The notes under the pieces: generated by a model
What the model was told of the DNA's origin: nothing
The model's database searches: none
Seen by the model: the letters and a program-made list of their open reading frames with translations, nothing else
NCBI RefSeq assembly: GCF_000381925.1
Contig: NZ_KB907308.1
Span: 806,001 to 870,000 of the forward strand
Origin: Nocardia sp. BMG111209
Lineage (GTDB): Bacteria > Actinomycetota > Actinomycetes > Mycobacteriales > Mycobacteriaceae
DNA length: 64,000 bases
Reading direction: 5' to 3'
Shown here: positions 33,803-42,770 of the stretch, piece after piece
How the letters are laid out: the number at the start of each line of letters is the position of its first letter
Numbering within the stretch: position 1 is the stretch's first letter
Translations under genes and position numbers: made by a program

Positions 33803-34503
33803 CGACGATGCGGATCCTGGTGGCCGACGACGATCCGGTGGTGCGGGAGGTGGTCCGGCGCTATCTGGAGCTGGACGGCCTGACGGTGGTGGAGGCCGGC
33901 GACGGCCCCGCGGCCGCGGACATCCTGGCGCGCAACGAGATCGATCTCGCGGTCCTGGACGTGATGATGCCGCCGCCGGACGGGGTGGAGTTGTGCCGCA
34001 TCGTTCGCACCGGCCCGCATCCGCAGATCCCGATCATCCTGCTGACCGCGCTCGGCGAGGAGGAGGATCGGGTGCTGGGTCTGCAGGCCGGGGCCGACGA
34101 CTACGTCGTGAAACCTTTCAGCCCACGGGAATTGGCGCTGCGGGTGGCCTCGGTGCTGCGCCGGGCCGCGCAGGCCAGGCCCGGCCCGGAACGCGTGCTC
34201 CGCAGCGGCGCCGTCGAATTGCGGCCCGAGGCGCAGGCGGTCCTGGTCGGCGAGCGGCGCGTCGAACTCACCGCGCGCGAATTCGATCTGCTCACCTTTT
34301 TGATCGCCCATCCGCACCAGGTGTTCAGCCGGGACGAACTGCTGGAACGGGTGTGGGGCTGGACCTTCGGCGATCATTCGACGGTGACCGTGCATGTGAA
34401 GCGGCTGCGCGCGAAACTCGGCGATGCCCATCGGATCGAGACGGTGTGGGGCCGCGGCTACGCCTGGGGCCGGCCGGGGACGGGGGCCGGCGATGCCGCA
34501 TGA
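33799..34503 (+). CDS. OmpR/PhoB-family response regulator
   Basis: 234 residues from GTG 33799 (or 231 from ATG 33808). Receiver domain with acidic pocket Asp10-Asp12, phosphoacceptor Asp54 (LAVLDVMMP), Thr83 and Lys105; C-terminal winged helix ([33 protein letters not shown] and [26 protein letters not shown]). Partner of the histidine kinase that overlaps its end by 11 bp. A likely target is the direct repeat at 32275-32356, giving autoregulation and control of the divergent glycosyltransferases. Confidence 0.95.
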   Translation: MTTMRILVADDDPVVREVVRRYLELDGLTVVEAGDGPAAADILARNEIDLAVLDVMMPPPDGVELCRIVRTGPHPQIPIILLTALGEEEDRVLGLQAGADDYVVKPFSPRELALRVASVLRRAAQARPGPERVLRSGAVELRPEAQAVLVGERRVELTAREFDLLTFLIAHPHQVFSRDELLERVWGWTFGDHSTVTVHVKRLRAKLGDAHRIETVWGRGYAWGRPGTGAGDAA

Positions 34504-35572
34504 CATCCCGGCCCTGATCGGTTACGCGCTCGCCGGATCGGTGCCGGTCACCGCGCTGGGCGCCCTCGCGATGCGGCTCACCCACAACCGCAGCCTGACC
34601 ACGAGCATGGTTGTGCTGGTGCTGATCCCGACCCTGGCGACGCTCACCGGCCTGGTCGCGGTGAGCGGGCTGATGTTCACCCACGAACTCGAGCGCAGTG
34701 CCGTGGTCCTCGCGGTGGTGACGGCGGTCGCGGTTCCCGCGGCGATCGTGCTGGGCCGGGCGCAGGCCCGGAAGACGGTGTGGCAGCGGCAGATGCTGGA
34801 ACAGGAGCGCGCCGCCGAGCGGTCCCGGCGGGAACTGGTGGCGTGGGTCAGCCACGATCTGCGCACCCCGCTGGCGGGCATCCTCGCCATGAGCGAGGCG
34901 ATCGCCGACGGCGTGGTCGACCGGCCCGAAACGCTGGAACGCTATGCGCAGCAGATCGTCCGGGAGACCCATCGGCTCTCGGCCATGGTGGACGACCTGT
35001 TCGAGATGTCGAAGATCAACTCCGGCGCCCTGCGGCTGACCCTCGAACCGGTCGATCTGCGGGAGCTGATCGACGAGGTGGCGGCCGCGACCGGGCCGAC
35101 CGCGGACCGGGCCGGGATCGCGCTGCGCGCCCGGCAGCCGGATACGCCGATCCCGGTGTGCGGCAACGACCGCGCGCTGACCCGGGTGATCACCAACCTG
35201 GTGGCCAACGCCATCGAGCACACCCCGCCCGGCGGGCGCATCGACGTGGTCACCGGCAGCGCCGACGGTCACGCCTGGGCCCGCGTCGACGACACCGGCC
35301 CCGGAATCGCCGCCACCGACCTGCCGCGCATCTTCGAGGTCGCCTACCGCGGCAGCGCCGCCCGCTCCCCCGCCGCCACCGGTATCGGCAGCAACAGCGG
35401 GATGGGCCTGGCGATCGCGGCCGGACTGATCCAGGCCCATCGCGGCGAGATCACCGCCTGCAATCGGGAGGTGGGCTGCCGCTTCGAGATTCGGTTACCG
35501 CTGGCGGCGGGTGAGGTCGCCCCGGACCGGCCCGATCCGTCCGTCGAACCCCGAGGCATCCGCACCGGATAG
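34493..35572 (+). CDS. sensor histidine kinase
   Basis: 359 residues. Three N-terminal membrane segments (about 7-27, 38-61 and 70-88) with very short loops, so it probably senses within the membrane or through a partner; no HAMP is obvious. Dimerisation/phosphoacceptor box [12 protein letters not shown] (His121), N-box [16 protein letters not shown]1 DDTGPGI, F-box and G2 [15 protein letters not shown] 34493 lies inside the end of the regulator gene. Confidence 0.94.
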   Translation: MPHDIPALIGYALAGSVPVTALGALAMRLTHNRSLTTSMVVLVLIPTLATLTGLVAVSGLMFTHELERSAVVLAVVTAVAVPAAIVLGRAQARKTVWQRQMLEQERAAERSRRELVAWVSHDLRTPLAGILAMSEAIADGVVDRPETLERYAQQIVRETHRLSAMVDDLFEMSKINSGALRLTLEPVDLRELIDEVAAATGPTADRAGIALRARQPDTPIPVCGNDRALTRVITNLVANAIEHTPPGGRIDVVTGSADGHAWARVDDTGPGIAATDLPRIFEVAYRGSAARSPAATGIGSNSGMGLAIAAGLIQAHRGEITACNREVGCRFEIRLPLAAGEVAPDRPDPSVEPRGIRTG

Positions 35573-35606
35573 CCGGCCAGCCCGCGAACCCACCGCGGCG
35601 AATTCG

Positions 35607-36668
35607 TCACCGCCACTGCGGCGCACCGACCGCGGCGACGGAACGCAGTGGGGCGGTGGCGAATTCGGCGAGTCCGTCGGCCGGGTGCACGGCGGCGGTG
35701 AAATCCAGCAGCGTCCGGGCCCGCTCGGGCGAGGCGACGATGTGCCGCACATCCCCGGACCGGTATTCGCCGGTGACGATCGGCGGGGTGCCGCCGTGTG
35801 CCCGGCCCAGCGCCTCGGCGACCTCCAGGATGCTGATCGGCACCCCGGAGGAGATGTTCAGCGCGACGAATCCGGGCAGCGGCCGGTGCACCGCGGCGAG
35901 GTTGGCCGCGGCGATATCGCGGACGTGCACGAAATCCCGCATCTGCCCGCCGTCCTCGAACACCCGCGGTGCGGCCCCGGCGGCCAGGGCCGACCGGAAG
36001 ATCGCGGCGACCCCGGAATACGGAGTGTCCCTGGGCATTCCGTCGCCGTAGACATTGTGGTAACGCAGCGCGGTCACCGCGGCGCCGGTGGCCGCGGCCC
36101 AGGCGAATGCGTAGTTCTCCTGGGCCAGTTTGCTGGCCGCGTACAGGCTGCGAGGCGAGAGCCGGCTGTCCTCCCCGATCGGCGCCCACGCCAGCGGCCG
36201 CCCGGTGCCGGGGTCGAGGTGGTCGAAGCAGCCCCGGTCGAGATCGTCACGGCGGCGCGGAACCGGTTGCACGTCGGCCGAATTCGCGTCGAGATACCGG
36301 CCCTCGCCGTAGACGACCATCGACGACGCGAGCACCAGCCGGCGCACCCCCGCCGCCGCCATCGCCGCCAGCAGTACCGCGGTGCCGAGATCGTTGTGGC
36401 AGGCGTACGCGGGCGCGTCGGCCGCGTCGACCCCCGCGCCGACCACCGCGGCCTGATGGCAGACCACATCGACCCCGCGCAGCAGTCGCGCCATGGTCTC
36501 GGGGTCGCGCACATCGGCCAGCTGCACCCCGTCCGGCGGGACGGCCGCCGGCCCGTGCGCGGCGGCGAGCATGAGATCCGCCGCGACCACCTCGTCACCG
36601 GCGTCGATCAGTGCGCGCCGGATGTGCGACCCGATGAAACCGGCGGCGCCGGTGAGCAATACCCGCAT
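35607..36668 (-). CDS. NAD-dependent epimerase/dehydratase (extended SDR)
   Basis: 353 residues. N-terminal Rossmann motif LLTGAAGFIGSHI (4-16), DVVCHQAA, active-site SMVVYG and YAASK (Tyr-x3-Lys), then the substrate loop YHNVYGDGMPRDTPYSGVAAIFRSAL and FEDGGQMRDFVHVRDIA. This is the GalE/RmlB-like sugar-nucleotide group; which sugar is modified cannot be told. It is convergent with the two-component system and so may supply donor sugar to the adjacent glycosyltransferases. ATG 36668. Confidence 0.91.
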   Translation of the reverse strand: MRVLLTGAAGFIGSHIRRALIDAGDEVVAADLMLAAAHGPAAVPPDGVQLADVRDPETMARLLRGVDVVCHQAAVVGAGVDAADAPAYACHNDLGTAVLLAAMAAAGVRRLVLASSMVVYGEGRYLDANSADVQPVPRRRDDLDRGCFDHLDPGTGRPLAWAPIGEDSRLSPRSLYAASKLAQENYAFAWAAATGAAVTALRYHNVYGDGMPRDTPYSGVAAIFRSALAAGAAPRVFEDGGQMRDFVHVRDIAAANLAAVHRPLPGFVALNISSGVPISILEVAEALGRAHGGTPPIVTGEYRSGDVRHIVASPERARTLLDFTAAVHPADGLAEFATAPLRSVAAVGAPQWR

Positions 36669-36797
36669 GGCTCAGCAGCCCGCGATACCGGAGGGACTCA
36701 TAGCCGGAATCCTTCCGGAACCGCGGCCCGCGCACCGACCCGAAACGCCGTCGGCGGCCGCGCGGTCAGACTTCCGTCACAAACCGGTCCCGCCGGC

Positions 36798-38000
36798 TCA
36801 CCACCCGACCGGCAGTTCGCGCGGTCCGCGCACGAGCAGGCCGGTCTTCCACGGGACCTCGTCGGCCGGTACCGCCAGGTGCAGCGCCGGGAAGCGGCGC
36901 AGCAGCGAGCTCAGCGCGACCTGCAACTCCACCCGCGCGAGCTGGGCCCCGAGGCAGTGGTGCGCGCCGTGACCGAAGGCCATGTGCACACTGGTCTCCC
37001 GGGTGAGGTCCAGTCGCTCGGAACCGCCGAAGACGTCCTCGTCCCGGTTGGCGGATTGGATACTGGCGAAGACGGACTCACCGGCGCGCACGGTCACACC
37101 GCCGAGTTCGACGTCCTCGGTGGCGACCCGCGCGAAGGCGGCGCCGCTGCCCAGCTGCACGTAGCGCAGCAGTTCCTCCACCGCGGCGGGCACCAGATCC
37201 GGCCGCCGGAGCAGCAACTCCCACCGATCCGGATCACTGAGCAGCACATAGGTGAAGTTGGCGATCTGGTTGGCGGTGGTCTCGTGACCGGCGATCAGGA
37301 TGGTGACGCCGAGGTTGACCAGTTCCGCCTCGCTGAGCCGATCGTCGTTGTCGCGCGCGGCGACCAGGGCGCCGTACAGATCGTCGGTGGGCGTGGCGCG
37401 GCGGCGGGCCACCAACTCGGACAGGTAGTCCTCGAGCGCCGCCCGCGCGGCGCGGATCTGTTCCAGCGAGTAGGCGGTGGTGGCCATCACGGTGTCGGAG
37501 AAGTCCCGGAAGCGATGGTGTTCCGCGGGCGGCACGCCGAGCATCTCGCAGATCACCGTGACCGGCAGCGGCAGTGCCAGCCCCCGGACCAGATCGGCCG
37601 GCGAACCGGTGCGCTCGACGGTGTCGAGCAGGCCGTCGACGATCTGCTGTGCGCGAGGGCGCAATTCGGCCACGCGGCGCGCGGTGAACGCCTTCGAGAC
37701 CAGCTTGCGCAGCCGGGTGTGGTGCGGCGGATCCATACTGAGCAGTGCGTCGGCCCGCGCGGGTTCCGGTGTGGCGCGCGGGATGTCGTCGCGGCCGACG
37801 GTCGCGGCGCGGCTGAATCGGGGGTCGGCGAGCACCTGCCGGACATCCGCGTAGCGGGTGACCAGCCAGCCGTCGCCGCCGTAGGGCAACCGGATGCGCG
37901 AAACCGGTTCCTCCCGGCGGAGTGTCGCGAACAGCGGATGGATCTCGAGTCGAACCGGCTCGCCGAACGGATACCGGCGAACCTCGGTGGGGGCGGTCAT
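36798..38000 (-). CDS. cytochrome P450
   Basis: 400 residues, soluble class I bacterial P450. I-helix AGHETT at 237-242, ExxR in VEELLRYV, and heme-binding loop FGHGAHHCLG with axial Cys349. The best general resemblance is to CYP105/CYP107-type actinomycete hydroxylases. No ferredoxin gene adjoins, so redox partners come from elsewhere. ATG 38000, preceded by GGGAGACC. Separated by 129 bp from the epimerase gene and by 284 bp from the LLM gene. Confidence 0.95.
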   Translation of the reverse strand: MTAPTEVRRYPFGEPVRLEIHPLFATLRREEPVSRIRLPYGGDGWLVTRYADVRQVLADPRFSRAATVGRDDIPRATPEPARADALLSMDPPHHTRLRKLVSKAFTARRVAELRPRAQQIVDGLLDTVERTGSPADLVRGLALPLPVTVICEMLGVPPAEHHRFRDFSDTVMATTAYSLEQIRAARAALEDYLSELVARRRATPTDDLYGALVAARDNDDRLSEAELVNLGVTILIAGHETTANQIANFTYVLLSDPDRWELLLRRPDLVPAAVEELLRYVQLGSGAAFARVATEDVELGGVTVRAGESVFASIQSANRDEDVFGGSERLDLTRETSVHMAFGHGAHHCLGAQLARVELQVALSSLLRRFPALHLAVPADEVPWKTGLLVRGPRELPVGW

Positions 38001-38240
38001 ACGGTCTCCCTGGTCGTCACGGACGGTGATTCCCTGCCGGAGAAAAATCCTTGCCCCGGCTAAGTTATTACTCCCACCCGCCCCTGTCAACGGTCGAAAC
38101 ACATTATGAACAGCCATGTTTCACGGCATGACACACCAAAACACTTTGTTTTCACAGACTTTCACCGATTGCGTGCAGACCGGTCGGACCGGCAGCTACC
38201 GCCGCGCAGCCGCGTCCCGCCGACCGCGGCCACCACGAGA

Positions 38241-38268
38241 AACGCCCGCCGCGATCGCGACGGGCGTT
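38241..38268 (-). terminator. hairpin terminator after the second LLM gene
   Basis: Inverted repeat AACGCCCG...CGGGCGTT with a nearly perfect inner stem (one mismatch in 14 bp), followed on the minus strand by TTTCTCG. It ends 16 bp past the stop at 38285. The remaining 38001-38240 stretch holds only the P450 promoter and some AT-rich sequence. Confidence 0.7.
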
Positions 38269-38284
38269 CCGGAGAAGGCGTGGA

Positions 38285-39148
38285 TCAGAGTTCGGCGATC
38301 CGGGGCACCAGATCGGCGGTGCGCTCGACGTATTCGACCGGATCACCGTCGGGCATCAGGTCCAGCTGCGTGATGCCCAGTCCCGCAAAGGCTTCCGCCG
38401 CGACCAGGAAGGCGTCCGGATCGTCGAACACCGGGCCCATGTACACGGCGGTCTTGCGGATGGCGTCGTAGTCGCGTCCCTCCGCGTCGCAGTGCTTGCG
38501 CAGCACGTCCAGCTTGGCGGACACCTCGTCCGGGGTGGTGGCGAACAGGTTGCAGGCGTCGGCGTAGCGCGCCACCAGCAGCAGGGTCTTCTTCTCGCCG
38601 CCACCGCCGATGAGGATCGGCGGCCGCGGCCGGGTCAGCGGGGCGGGTACGCACAGCGTCTCGGCCAGCTGATAGTGCCGGCCCTCGTACGGGCCGTTGT
38701 CGTCGCTCCACATCTGCAGGCAGATCTGCAGCGTCTCCTCGAGCCGCTCGAACCGCTCGGCCATCGGCACCACCGGGACGCCGAGCCCGACCTGCTCCCG
38801 CTCGTACCAAGATGCGCCGATGCCGAGATGGGCCCGGCCGCCGGACAATACGTCCAGCGTGGTGACGATCTTCGCCAGCAGGCCGGGATGGCGGTACATG
38901 ACGCCGGTGACGAGCACGCCGAGCTGGATGCGCTCGGTCAGCGCGGCCACGTAGCCGAGGGTGGTGTAGGCCTCCAGCATGGGTTCGTCGGGCGTGCCGC
39001 GATGTTCCATCTGGAAGTAGTGGTCCATGACGGTCAGCCCGGCGAAGCCCGCCTGCTCGGCGTGCCGCGCCGCCGTGCCGAGGGTGGTGGCGATCCGGGC
39101 GGGATCGGAGGGGTGCGAAAAGTTCCAGTAATGCAGGCTCAGGTCCAT
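38285..39148 (-). CDS. LLM-class F420-dependent oxidoreductase
   Basis: 287 residues, same subfamily as the protein at 14991-15902: GLTVMDHYFQMEHRG, AALTERIQLGVLVTGVMYRHPGLLAKIVTTLDVLSGGR and GGGEKKTLLLVARYADACNLF. TIM barrel using F420H2 or FMNH2; substrate unknown. ATG 39148. The 282-bp divergent gap to the quinone-oxidoreductase gene carries no gene I can support. Confidence 0.92.
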   Translation of the reverse strand: MDLSLHYWNFSHPSDPARIATTLGTAARHAEQAGFAGLTVMDHYFQMEHRGTPDEPMLEAYTTLGYVAALTERIQLGVLVTGVMYRHPGLLAKIVTTLDVLSGGRAHLGIGASWYEREQVGLGVPVVPMAERFERLEETLQICLQMWSDDNGPYEGRHYQLAETLCVPAPLTRPRPPILIGGGGEKKTLLLVARYADACNLFATTPDEVSAKLDVLRKHCDAEGRDYDAIRKTAVYMGPVFDDPDAFLVAAEAFAGLGITQLDLMPDGDPVEYVERTADLVPRIAEL

Positions 39149-39430
39149 GGGGCAGCTCCTCGCGTGGAGACGGAAAGCCTTTCGATCTTCACCCTAATCC
39201 GGCACCCGCCGGGCGATTCGACCGCCTGTCACCGGTCGCGGCCGGATACCGGCTCGTCGTCAGGAACGGCTCGGGCCGTTGTAATTTCACCGATGTGGGT
39301 GTAAGTCACGCCCGCTACCTCGATGGTTTCCACCGGGTACCTATACCACCAATTACTGCCTTCTTCCGCAGGAATACCAGCCTCCCTAACGTTCGGGGCA
39401 GCACGGGAGCACCGAATTTCGGAGGTCGGG

Positions 39431-40354
39431 ATGAAGGCATGGACAGCGAGCGGGGACGCGGCGGTGATCGTGCCGGCGGAGGTCGGCGAACCGGTCCCGG
39501 CGGCGCACGAGGCGATCCTCGAGGTCGAGGCGTACTCGGTGAATCGCGGCGACTGGTTCGCGCTCACCGGCGCGTACGGCGAGTCCGCCGCCGCGGGCAC
39601 GGTGCCGGGACAGGATGTGGCCGGCCGGGTGGTGGCCGCGGCCGCCGACGGCACCGGCCCCGCCGTGGGCACCCGCGTGGTCGCCCACGCGACCGGTGGC
39701 GGTTGGGCGGAACGGGTCGCGGTGCCGACCACCGCGATCGCCGCACTGCCCGAACGGATTCCGGCCACGGTCGCGGCCACGCTGCCGCTGGCGGGACTGA
39801 CCGCGCTGCGGCTGCTGCGGCGCGCCGGCCGGCTCGCCGGTCGGCGGCTGCTGATCACCGGCGCCTCCGGCGGCGTCGGGCATCTGGTGGTGGAACTGGC
39901 GGTCGCGGCCGGCGCCACGGTGACCGCCGTGGCCGCGAATGCGGAACGGGGACAACGGCTGGCCGAATTCGGTGCACAGGTCCGCTACGACATCACTGCG
40001 GCCGCGGGACCGTTCGACGTGATCCTGGAATCGGTCGGCGGCGACACGTTCACCGCGGCGGTGGATCGCCTCGCACCGGGCGGCACGGTCGTGTGGTTCG
40101 GCCAGGCGAGCCGGGAACCGATCCGGCTGGACTTCTTCCGGCTGTTCGCCGCGACCCCGCTGACCCTGCACCATTTCGCGCACTGGATCTCGGACACCAC
40201 CGACGCCGCGGACCTCGCCGAACTGGTCGAACTGGTGGCCGCGGACGCCGTACACCCCGAACTGGGCCGGATCACCGACTGGGCCGACACCCCCACCGTG
40301 CTGACCGACCTCGCCCATCGCCGCATCCGCGGCAACGCGGTCCTCACCCGCTGA
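39431..40354 (+). CDS. zinc-type alcohol dehydrogenase/quinone oxidoreductase-like (MDR) protein
   Basis: 307 residues, medium-chain reductase fold: GroES-like N domain (VEAYSVNRGDWFALTGAYG, GTVPGQDVAGRVV) and Rossmann domain with LLITGASGGVGHLVVELA (about 139-156). No catalytic zinc ligands are seen, so it is in the QOR/YhdH-type NADPH-dependent group reducing quinones or enones. Strong GGAGGT before ATG 39431. The next gene, a SnoaL-like protein, follows after 30 bp, likely the same transcript. Confidence 0.92.
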   Translation: MKAWTASGDAAVIVPAEVGEPVPAAHEAILEVEAYSVNRGDWFALTGAYGESAAAGTVPGQDVAGRVVAAAADGTGPAVGTRVVAHATGGGWAERVAVPTTAIAALPERIPATVAATLPLAGLTALRLLRRAGRLAGRRLLITGASGGVGHLVVELAVAAGATVTAVAANAERGQRLAEFGAQVRYDITAAAGPFDVILESVGGDTFTAAVDRLAPGGTVVWFGQASREPIRLDFFRLFAATPLTLHHFAHWISDTTDAADLAELVELVAADAVHPELGRITDWADTPTVLTDLAHRRIRGNAVLTR

Positions 40355-40384
40355 CCCGTACATTCCACCCGGAGGGATCCGATC

Positions 40385-40798
40385 ATGAGCACCACCGAAC
40401 AGACCCGCACCGTCGTCGAGAACTACGTCGCGGCCCTGCGCAACGGCGAGGCCGCCGACCGCCGCGCCGAATTCTTCGCCCCCGACGCCACCTGGACGCT
40501 GATCGGCGACCTGCCCACCTCGGGCACCTGGAAGGGTCCGGACGGGATCTTCCGGGGCTTCCTACCGGCCATGCTCACCCGCTTCGACCTGACGAAACCG
40601 CTCGGGCAGGAGTTGCGCACCCTGCTCGCCGACGGCGATCACGCGATGGCCGAATGGACCACCCGGGCCACCACGACCGACGGTACGGAGTACGCCAACG
40701 ATGTGGTGATCGTGTTCCGGGTCGCCGGGGGCCGCATCGCCGAGGCCCGCGAGTACTTCGATACCGCGTACGCCGGCCGGGTGCTGTTCGGCCGGTGA
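40385..40798 (+). CDS. SnoaL-like (NTF2-fold) protein
   Basis: 137 residues with the NTF2/SnoaL cone fold: VVENYVAALRNGEAADRRAEFFAPDATWTLIGDLPTSGTWKG at the start and VIVFRVAGGRIAEAREYFDT at the end. Such proteins are small isomerases, cyclases or binding proteins; catalytic function not readable. Begins at ATG 40385 after GGAGGGATCC. Probably co-transcribed with the quinone-oxidoreductase-like gene. Confidence 0.9.
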   Translation: MSTTEQTRTVVENYVAALRNGEAADRRAEFFAPDATWTLIGDLPTSGTWKGPDGIFRGFLPAMLTRFDLTKPLGQELRTLLADGDHAMAEWTTRATTTDGTEYANDVVIVFRVAGGRIAEAREYFDTAYAGRVLFGR

Positions 40799-40830
40799 AC
40801 CCGGCGACACCGGAAACAGCAGGGCCGCAT

Positions 40831-40870
40831 ACCGATTCGGCCCGGCGCACACCCGCCGGGCCGAATCGGT
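40831..40870. terminator. bidirectional hairpin terminator between convergent genes
   Basis: Perfect 17-bp stem, arms 40831-40847 and 40854-40870, 6-nt loop, located between the stop at 40798 (plus) and the stop at 40872 (minus). Serves both directions. Confidence 0.85.
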
Positions 40871-40871
40871 G

Positions 40872-41192
40872 TCAACGCGGCGTGATCCGCCCGGCCTCGA
40901 CCAGCACTCGGTAGGCCGTGGCCTTACGAGCACAGTCGGCGACCGTGCACTCCAGATGCTCCTGCATGGTGCGGTGGGCCTCCGGAATATCCGGCGCACG
41001 ATCCGGTGCGCTGTGCGGGATCAACAGCACCGGTGGGGCGAGCACCGGGGCGGCGATCTCGGCGAGGATGCGCTGCCGGATCTCCGAGACGGTGCGTCCG
41101 GACGAAATGTGGTGCGGGCGGCGGCTCATCGCCACCGAACTCGAGGCGCCGATCAGGACGAGAGCGGCGCCGAGGATCTGCCAGCCGGTCAT
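40872..41192 (-). CDS. small membrane-anchored protein, unknown function
   Basis: 106 residues: one N-terminal hydrophobic helix (WQILGAALVLIGASSSVAM, 4-22) and a soluble tail with two Cys (LECTVADCARKATAYRVLVEAG). I do not recognise the family. ATG 41192; it lies downstream of the aldehyde dehydrogenase on the same strand after a 65-bp gap that contains the tandem repeat at 41237-41266. Confidence 0.7.
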   Translation of the reverse strand: MTGWQILGAALVLIGASSSVAMSRRPHHISSGRTVSEIRQRILAEIAAPVLAPPVLLIPHSAPDRAPDIPEAHRTMQEHLECTVADCARKATAYRVLVEAGRITPR

Positions 41193-41236
41193 CGTATGTC
41201 CTCACAACCTTTACCTGTCGAAAGTTCTTCCTGCCG

Positions 41237-41266
41237 TGGGTATTACAGATATGGGTGTTACAGATG
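41237..41266. repeat. 15-bp tandem duplication spanning the aldehyde dehydrogenase stop codon
   Basis: TGGGTATTACAGATA (41237-41251) is followed directly by TGGGTGTTACAGATG (41252-41266). The stop codon of the minus-strand aldehyde dehydrogenase (41260-41258) lies in the second unit. Sequence is less GC-rich than the gene. Confidence 0.85.
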
Positions 41267-42547
41267 TGCCGGCATCAGATGCACCGACACATCGGCGACG
41301 GCCACCCGGGCCGCCACGATTCGCCCGGCCAACTCCGACGCCGCGGAGTCGTCGGAGGTCCAGATGCTGGCGACCGGGCCGCACGGATCGTTGATCAGCG
41401 CGAGCGCCGCCTCGGCGGATTCGACCCGCATCACCGGCAGCACCGGTCCCAGGGTCTGCTGGGTCAGCACGCTCATGGTGGGATCGACGTCGGCGAGCAC
41501 CGTCGGCTCGAACACGTGGTCGCGCCCGGACCCACCGGTCCGCAGCAGCGCGCCCTTCGCGCGGGCGTCGCGCACCTGATCGTGGATGCGCCGCACGTGC
41601 GCCGCCGAGGTCATCACCTCCGCGAGTTCGCCGGTGTCGGCGCCCCAATCCGCCACCTCGGCGGTCAGTCGCTCGAGAAAGGCGTCGTAACAAGCGGATT
41701 CGACGAAGACCCGCTCGATGCTGTGACAGCTCTGACCACAGTCGGACAGCCCGCCCAGCGCGACGGCCGCGGCCGCCCGGTCCACCTCGGCGTCGGCGAG
41801 GACCAGCGCCGCCGACTTGCCGCCGAGTTCCAACCGGCACGGCACCAGCCGCGCGGCGGCCCGCAGCGCGACCATCCGCCCGGTCTCCGGCGAGCCGGTG
41901 AAATGGACGTAGTCGACCGCGTCCACCAGGGCCGGGCCGGCGTCGCGGCCGACCACGAAGTCCAGTACCGGCGGCGCGCCCAGATCGGCCCAGCCGCAGA
42001 CCAGCGCCCGCACCGTCAGCGGCGCCACCGACGACGGTTTCACCAGCACCGCCGACCCGGTGAGCAGCGCCGGGATCGCGTCGAACACGGTGACCGCCAA
42101 CGGATGTGCCCACGGCGCGATCACACCCACGACCGGGCACGGGCGATAGGCGATGGCCAGATGCGAGGAGACGGTCGGCAGCGCGTGCGGCCGCGACCGG
42201 TGCCCCAGCAGGAACTCCGCCCCGTGGGTGCGGTGGTAATCGAGCGCGTCGAGGCACAGCCGGAACTCCCGCATCGCCGCAGCAACCGATTTACCGGTCT
42301 CCGCGGCGAACAGGTCGACCAGTCGCTGCCGGTTGGCCGACAACCAGTCGCGGAACTGCGTGATCCATCGCGTGCGGCCGACGACGCCCGTACTCCGCCA
42401 GTCGATCTGGGCCGCGCGCAGGTCGGTGACCAGCGCACGGACCCGCTCCGGCGAATGCATCGGCAACGTGCCGAGCACGCGCCCGTCGGCGGGGGCGGAC
42501 ACGGTGATCCAGGCATTCCTGACAGCGGGCGATTGCGTGAACGGCAT
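41258..42547 (-). CDS. aldehyde dehydrogenase family protein, C-terminally shortened
   Basis: 429 residues from ATG 42547. ALDH core with VGVIAPWAHPLAVTVFDAIPALLTGSAVLVKPS, YVHFTGSPETGRMVALRAA, catalytic-base region CRLELGGKSAALVLADA and catalytic Cys274 (DCGQSCHSIERVFV), then EPTVLADVDPTMSVLTQQTLGPVLPVMRV. Oxidises an aldehyde with NAD(P)+. The usual C-terminal ~50-60 residues (G-x-PFGG-x-K-x-SG and the oligomerisation strand) are absent: after WTSDDSAASELAGRIVAARVAVAD the protein ends quickly. Activity or oligomer state may be altered. Divergent from an AraC regulator. Confidence 0.88.
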   Translation of the reverse strand: MPFTQSPAVRNAWITVSAPADGRVLGTLPMHSPERVRALVTDLRAAQIDWRSTGVVGRTRWITQFRDWLSANRQRLVDLFAAETGKSVAAAMREFRLCLDALDYHRTHGAEFLLGHRSRPHALPTVSSHLAIAYRPCPVVGVIAPWAHPLAVTVFDAIPALLTGSAVLVKPSSVAPLTVRALVCGWADLGAPPVLDFVVGRDAGPALVDAVDYVHFTGSPETGRMVALRAAARLVPCRLELGGKSAALVLADAEVDRAAAAVALGGLSDCGQSCHSIERVFVESACYDAFLERLTAEVADWGADTGELAEVMTSAAHVRRIHDQVRDARAKGALLRTGGSGRDHVFEPTVLADVDPTMSVLTQQTLGPVLPVMRVESAEAALALINDPCGPVASIWTSDDSAASELAGRIVAARVAVADVSVHLMPAHL

Positions 42548-42770
42548 GGGTGTACTCACTCCGGGTACGGGGAAAGAGGCACTGCCACACCGTGTCCGGG
42601 TCGTCCGGAGCCGATCTCCGGCGAGCCGGGACGACCGGGACATGGTGTGACACAGAGAAACCGTATGGCTAACGAACATCCGGCAACCAGTGTGCATTGG
42701 GACAGAAAGCTGCGGATTTGGGACCACCCTCAGCAAACTTACCGCGACGTGAGCGTACCGCGAATGTGTC

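Noticed and set aside
39229..39390. Minus-strand tail reading NWWYRYPVETIEVAGVTYTH, possibly the end of a small gene
   Set aside because: Looks somewhat protein-like but has no ATG, weak GC3, and is in frame only with antisense of the neighbouring oxidoreductase; a BLAST search could reopen it.
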